A stretch of DNA of 25,842 nucleotides from assembly GCA_900549065.1 (NCBI GenBank), contig URNC01000009.1, positions 1-25,842 of the forward strand, in the 5' to 3' direction. Shown one piece after another: positions 21,391 to 25,842 of the stretch; the stretch's first letter is position 1, and every line of letters starts with the position of its first letter. The notes below the pieces were generated by a model that made no database searches, was not told the origin of the DNA, and was given only the letters and a program-made list of their open reading frames with translations. The position numbers and the translations under genes were made by a program. This stretch comes from an uncultured Collinsella sp. (lineage in GTDB: Bacteria; Actinomycetota; Coriobacteriia; Coriobacteriales; Coriobacteriaceae).

Positions 21391-22638
21391 ATGGAACAGA
21401 GAGTTGCAATCACCGGTATCGGTGCCGTGTCGCCGCTTGGCAACACCGCGCTTGCCACCTGGGCGGCAATGTGTGCTGGCACGTGCGGCATCGGCCCGAT
21501 CACGCACTTCGATACCGATGCGTTTGCCGTCAAGGTGGCAGCCGAGGTCAAGGGCTTTGACGGCAACGAGTACTTTGGCAAGCGTGACGCCAAGCACCTG
21601 GACCCCTGCGTTCAGTTTGCGATGGCGGCTTCGGACGAGGCCATGCACGATGCGGGCTTTGATGTCGAAGACGCCATCGATCGCGAGCGCCTGGGCGTCT
21701 ACGTGGGCTCGGGCGTGGGCGGCATGACGACGCTCGTCGACAACGTCCATACGATTGCCGAACGTGGGCCCCGCCGCGCATCGCCCTATATGATCGCGAT
21801 GATGATCCCCAACATGGCATCGGGCAATATCGCAATCCGCCACAAGGCAAAGGGCCCGACCCTGCCCGTGGTGACCGCGTGCGCAACCTCGGCCCATGCG
21901 GTGGGCGAGGCGTTCCGCGCCATCAAGCACGGCTATGCCGACGCGATCCTCGCGGGCGGCGCCGAGGCCGCAATTATCCCCGATGCCGTTGCGGGCTTTA
22001 CGTCCTGCCGCGCATTGACCACCAACCCTGATCCCGCGACGGCTTGCCGCCCGTTCGATGCAGACCGCGATGGCTTTGTGATGGGCGAGGGCGCCTGCGT
22101 GCTCGTGCTCGAGAGCATGGAACATGCGCAGGCGCGCGGTGCGCACATTTATGCCGAGGTCGTGGGCTACGGCAACACCGATGATGCCTATCACATCACG
22201 AGCCCTGATCCCGAGGCTGCTGGCATTGCCCGCGCGATATCGCTGGCGGTGACCGAGGGCGACGTCAAGCCTTCCGAGGGTCTCTACATCAATGCCCACG
22301 GCACCTCGACCAAGCTTAACGATTCGTCCGAGACGGCGGGCATTAAGCGTGCACTCGGCGAGGACGCGGCGCGCGCCGCGCACGTCTCGTCGACAAAGTC
22401 GATGACCGGCCACATGATCGGTGCCACGGGCGCCATCGAGGTCATGGCCTGCGCCATGGCGCTCGAACAAGGCGTGGTGCCGCCGACCATTAACTACCAC
22501 ACGCCCGATCCCGCCTGCGATCTTGACTACACGCCCAATCGCGCGGTTCGCGCCGACCTTACCTGGGCGCTTTCGACCAACCTGGGCTTTGGCGGACACA
22601 ACGCCGCCATCGCGCTGCGTAGATATACGAGGAGCTAG
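21391..22638 (+). CDS. fabF: 3-oxoacyl-ACP synthase II (KAS II)
   Basis: FabF condenses malonyl-ACP with acyl-ACP in chain elongation. The 415-residue protein has the Cys-His-His set: C164 in VVTACATSAHAV, H303 in NAHGTSTKLND and H341 in KSMTGHMIGATGA. It ends with NLGFGGHNAAIAL, the conserved C-terminal loop. The ATG at 21391 is preceded by GAGGAG with a 6-base spacing; the ATG at 21388 and TTG at 21373 are also in frame but worse placed. With FabH as initiator, it is the only elongating condensing enzyme in this cluster; no fabB or unsaturated-fatty-acid gene is seen here. Confidence 0.95.
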   Translation: MEQRVAITGIGAVSPLGNTALATWAAMCAGTCGIGPITHFDTDAFAVKVAAEVKGFDGNEYFGKRDAKHLDPCVQFAMAASDEAMHDAGFDVEDAIDRERLGVYVGSGVGGMTTLVDNVHTIAERGPRRASPYMIAMMIPNMASGNIAIRHKAKGPTLPVVTACATSAHAVGEAFRAIKHGYADAILAGGAEAAIIPDAVAGFTSCRALTTNPDPATACRPFDADRDGFVMGEGACVLVLESMEHAQARGAHIYAEVVGYGNTDDAYHITSPDPEAAGIARAISLAVTEGDVKPSEGLYINAHGTSTKLNDSSETAGIKRALGEDAARAAHVSSTKSMTGHMIGATGAIEVMACAMALEQGVVPPTINYHTPDPACDLDYTPNRAVRADLTWALSTNLGFGGHNAAIALRRYTRS

Positions 22639-22641
22639 AGC

Positions 22642-23115
22642 ATGGATTCCAAAAGACTTGCCGAGATAGCCGATGTTATGGAGGACCGCGGCCTCACGCG
22701 CGTACGCGTTGAGGAGCCCGATGGCACCGCGGTCGAACTCGAGCGCGCGAGCGCCGCACAGCCGGTTGCCGTGCCCATGCCTATGCCGAGCGCTATGGCC
22801 GCTCCAGTTGCAGCTCCCACAGTCGCGCCTGCCGCACCGGAGCCCGCCGCGCAGACACCTGCCGCCGCACCGGAGCCCAAGGGCACCGAGGTGACCGCTC
22901 CCATGGTCGGCGTTTTCTATGCTGCCCCGGCGCCGGGCGACGAGCCGTTTGTGCACGTGGGCTCTAAGGTCAAGGCCGGCGAGACGCTCTGCATCATCGA
23001 GGCCATGAAGGTTCTCAACGAGGTAACGGCAGAGGCAGACGGCGAGGTGCTCGAGATCTGCGTGGCCGACGGCGACCTCGTGGAGTTTGGCAGCTGCCTC
23101 ATGAGGATCGGATAG
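22642..23115 (+). CDS. accB: Biotin carboxyl carrier protein of acetyl-CoA carboxylase
   Basis: AccB carries CO2 on biotin between the carboxylase AccC and the transferase subunits AccD and AccA. The 157-residue protein has an N-terminal helical region (1-30), an Ala/Pro-rich linker (about 40-78) and a C-terminal biotinyl domain starting TVAPMVG-like (EVTAPMVGVFYAAPAPGD). The target lysine is K123 in IIEAMKVLNE. The thumb insertion of the AccB type is present between the two halves. The ATG at 22642 follows GAGGAG and starts 3 bases after the fabF stop. The divergent birA gene should encode the enzyme that modifies it. Confidence 0.95.
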   Translation: MDSKRLAEIADVMEDRGLTRVRVEEPDGTAVELERASAAQPVAVPMPMPSAMAAPVAAPTVAPAAPEPAAQTPAAAPEPKGTEVTAPMVGVFYAAPAPGDEPFVHVGSKVKAGETLCIIEAMKVLNEVTAEADGEVLEICVADGDLVEFGSCLMRIG

Positions 23116-23124
23116 GTGATATCC

Positions 23125-23547
23125 ATGAACAAAGAAGAGCTTAAGGAACTGTTGCCGCATCGCGAACCGATGCTTTTGCTCGACGAGGCCGAGCTGGTGG
23201 GCGACGAGGCCCACGGCAAGATCACGATTACGGGCGACGAGTACTTTTTGCAGGGGCATTTTCCGGGAAACCCGGTGGTCCCCGGCGTGATTCAGTGCGA
23301 GATGCTCGCCCAAAACTGTTGCGTGCTGCTGATGGGCGATGAGGAAGCGCGCGGCGCGACGCCGTTCTACACGAGTCTGGACAAGGTGCGCTTTAAGCGT
23401 CCGGTGCGCCCGGGCGACACGGTTGATCTGGTGTGCACCATCACGCGAGCGCGCGGGCCGTTCCGCTTTGCGACGGGTACTGCGAGCGTCAACGGTGAGG
23501 TTTGCTGCCGCGCCGATATGTCTTTTGCACTCATGCACGAAAGTTAA
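23125..23547 (+). CDS. fabZ: 3-hydroxyacyl-ACP dehydratase
   Basis: FabZ removes water from 3-hydroxyacyl-ACP to give the enoyl-ACP used by FabK. The 140-residue hot-dog-fold protein has LLPHREPMLLLDEAEL at the N-terminus and the active-site pair H45 (GHFPGNPVVPGV) and E59 (QCEMLAQ), spaced 14 apart as in E. coli. The start is uncertain: ATG 23125 gives the usual N-terminus MNKEELKELLPHR, while GTG 23116, directly after the accB stop, has a better-spaced GAGGA and adds only three residues. It lies between accB and accC, as in the streptococcal cluster. Confidence 0.94.
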   Translation: MNKEELKELLPHREPMLLLDEAELVGDEAHGKITITGDEYFLQGHFPGNPVVPGVIQCEMLAQNCCVLLMGDEEARGATPFYTSLDKVRFKRPVRPGDTVDLVCTITRARGPFRFATGTASVNGEVCCRADMSFALMHES

Positions 23548-23557
23548 GGAAGGCTTC

Positions 23558-24887
<1,330 letters not shown>

Positions 24888-24901
<14 letters not shown>

Positions 24902-25793
24902 AAAAGCGAAGACGGTCAACGTCCTCGAGGGACCGATGACCGAGTCGTGCGCCGAGTTTCCCGCGCGCCACGTGTTTATCAAGTGCCCGGAGTGCCGCCG
25001 CGTGATCGATGAGGCGCGCCTGCACGACAACCTCGAGGTCTGCCCTCGTTGCGGCAAACACTTTCGCGTGAGCGGGCGCGACCGCATGCGCATGACGATT
25101 GACGAGGGCACGTTTGAGGAATGGGATGCCAGTCTGGCGCCGGAGGACTTCCTTTCGTTTCCCGGCTATGCCGACAAGCTCAAGAGCGTGAGCGAACGTT
25201 CGGGCGAGCGCGATGCCGTTGTGTGCGGCAAGGGCAAAATCTGCGGTTGCGATACGGCGCTCTTCTTTATGGACGCCAACTTTATGATGGGCTCGATGGG
25301 TTCCGTGGTGGGCGAGAAGATCTGCCGCACATTTGAGCGTGCGACCGAGCTGGGACTGCCGGTCGTTGGCTTTACCGTATCGGGTGGCGCCCGCATGCAG
25401 GAGGGCGTGACCTCGCTCATGCAGATGGCCAAAATCTCTGCGGCGGTTAGGCGCCATAGCGAGGCGGGCGGCCTGTATATCACGGTGCTCACTGACCCCA
25501 CGACCGGAGGCGTAACCGCGAGCTTTGCCATGGAGGGCGATATTATCCTGGCCGAGCCCGATGCCCTGACGGCATTTGCCGGCCCGCGCGTGATCGAGCA
25601 GAACATGCACAAGCGCCTGCCCAAGGGATTCCAGCGCTCCGAGTTTTTGCTGGAGCACGGCTTTTGCGATGCCGTTGTTCCGCGTGGCGAGATTGCGCTC
25701 ACGGTAGGCGAGCTGCTGGCGCTGCACGAAGGGCACGCGCCCGGCCTGGGGGCACCGCATGAGATCGTGCATACGGGTCGCCGCGGCAAAAAG
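24888..25793 (+). CDS. accD: Acetyl-CoA carboxylase carboxyltransferase beta, cut by adapter
   Basis: AccD with AccA transfers CO2 from carboxybiotin to acetyl-CoA to give malonyl-CoA. The 302 genomic codons include the zinc ribbon C33, C36, C52 and C55 and the crotonase-type core with FMMGSMGSVVGEKI, VSGGARMQEG, LTDPTTGGVTAS and GPRVIEQ. Typical AccD proteins are about 280-300 residues, so the domain is complete or nearly so. The genomic reading stops at 25793; the following apparent codons (LSLIHI, stop) come from sequencing adapter. The true end, and whether accA follows or is fused, cannot be known. Starts at 24888 or 24894 are both possible inside the end of accC. Confidence 0.94.
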
Positions 25794-25842
25794 CTGTCTC
25801 TTATACACATCTGACGCTGCCGACGAAGGCTTAGGTGTAGAT
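25794..25842. other. Nextera adapter and index sequence (artefact)
   Basis: From 25794 the sequence reads CTGTCTCTTATACACATCT, the Nextera transposase end, followed by the read-through CGACGA end at 25826. The next eight bases (25827-25834, AGGCTTAG) equal the reverse complement of the common i5 index CTAAGCCT (S508), and GTGTAGAT (25835-25842) is the beginning of the P5 arm. This is library adapter left on a contig end, not biology. It creates a false accD C-terminus (LSLIHI) and false opposite-strand starts (MYKRQ, MCIRDS). Confidence 0.98.

Overview
The window looks like a 25.8-kb contig end from a high-GC Gram-positive gut bacterium, most likely Collinsella or a close relative in the Coriobacteriia. 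That placement is an inference from protein style, GC-rich third positions, frequent GTG/TTG starts and gene content; no database was searched. The last 49 bases are not genomic: they are a Nextera transposase adapter with an i5 index, so the true biological sequence ends at 25793.

Layout. (1) 1-857: the end of rplJ and all of rplL, closed by a strong terminator. (2) 858-2134: galU as a separate unit with its own promoter candidate and terminator, lying between rplL and rpoB. (3) 2369-10342: rpoB and rpoC, then a terminator. RpoB has an enlarged, diverged fork-loop-2 segment. RpoC carries an extra C-terminal region of about 225 residues containing a helix-hairpin-helix module that resembles the alpha-subunit C-terminal domain. 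(4) 10400-12780: an accessory block separating rpoC from rpsL. Two copies of a 188-bp palindromic element bracket an ECF sigma factor gene, its overlapping membrane-protein (probable anti-sigma) gene, and a second 135-bp inverted repeat. The block is less GC-rich than its flanks. (5) 12834-16430: the str operon rpsL-rpsG-fusA-rpsJ, without tuf, ending in a strong terminator directly after rpsJ. (6) 16485-17261, minus strand: a biotin-protein ligase without an N-terminal DNA-binding domain. (7) 17438-25793: a type II fatty-acid synthesis operon, fabH-acpP-fabK-fabD-fabG-fabF-accB-fabZ-accC-accD, truncated in accD by the adapter.

How the genes work together. Regions 1, 3 and 5 build the transcription and translation machinery. 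Region 7 makes malonyl-CoA through acetyl-CoA carboxylase (AccB, AccC, AccD; AccA is not in view) and elongates acyl-ACP, with FabK as the enoyl reductase. The divergent ligase would attach biotin to AccB. Two near-identical 18-bp sites between birA and fabH look like operators for an unidentified lipid-responsive regulator.

The strongest leads are the alpha-CTD-like tail on RpoC, the 188-bp element whose two copies differ only by compensated changes in their long stems, the altered RpoB fork loop, the tandem operators before fabH, and an arginine at the streptomycin-resistance position 88 of ribosomal protein S12.
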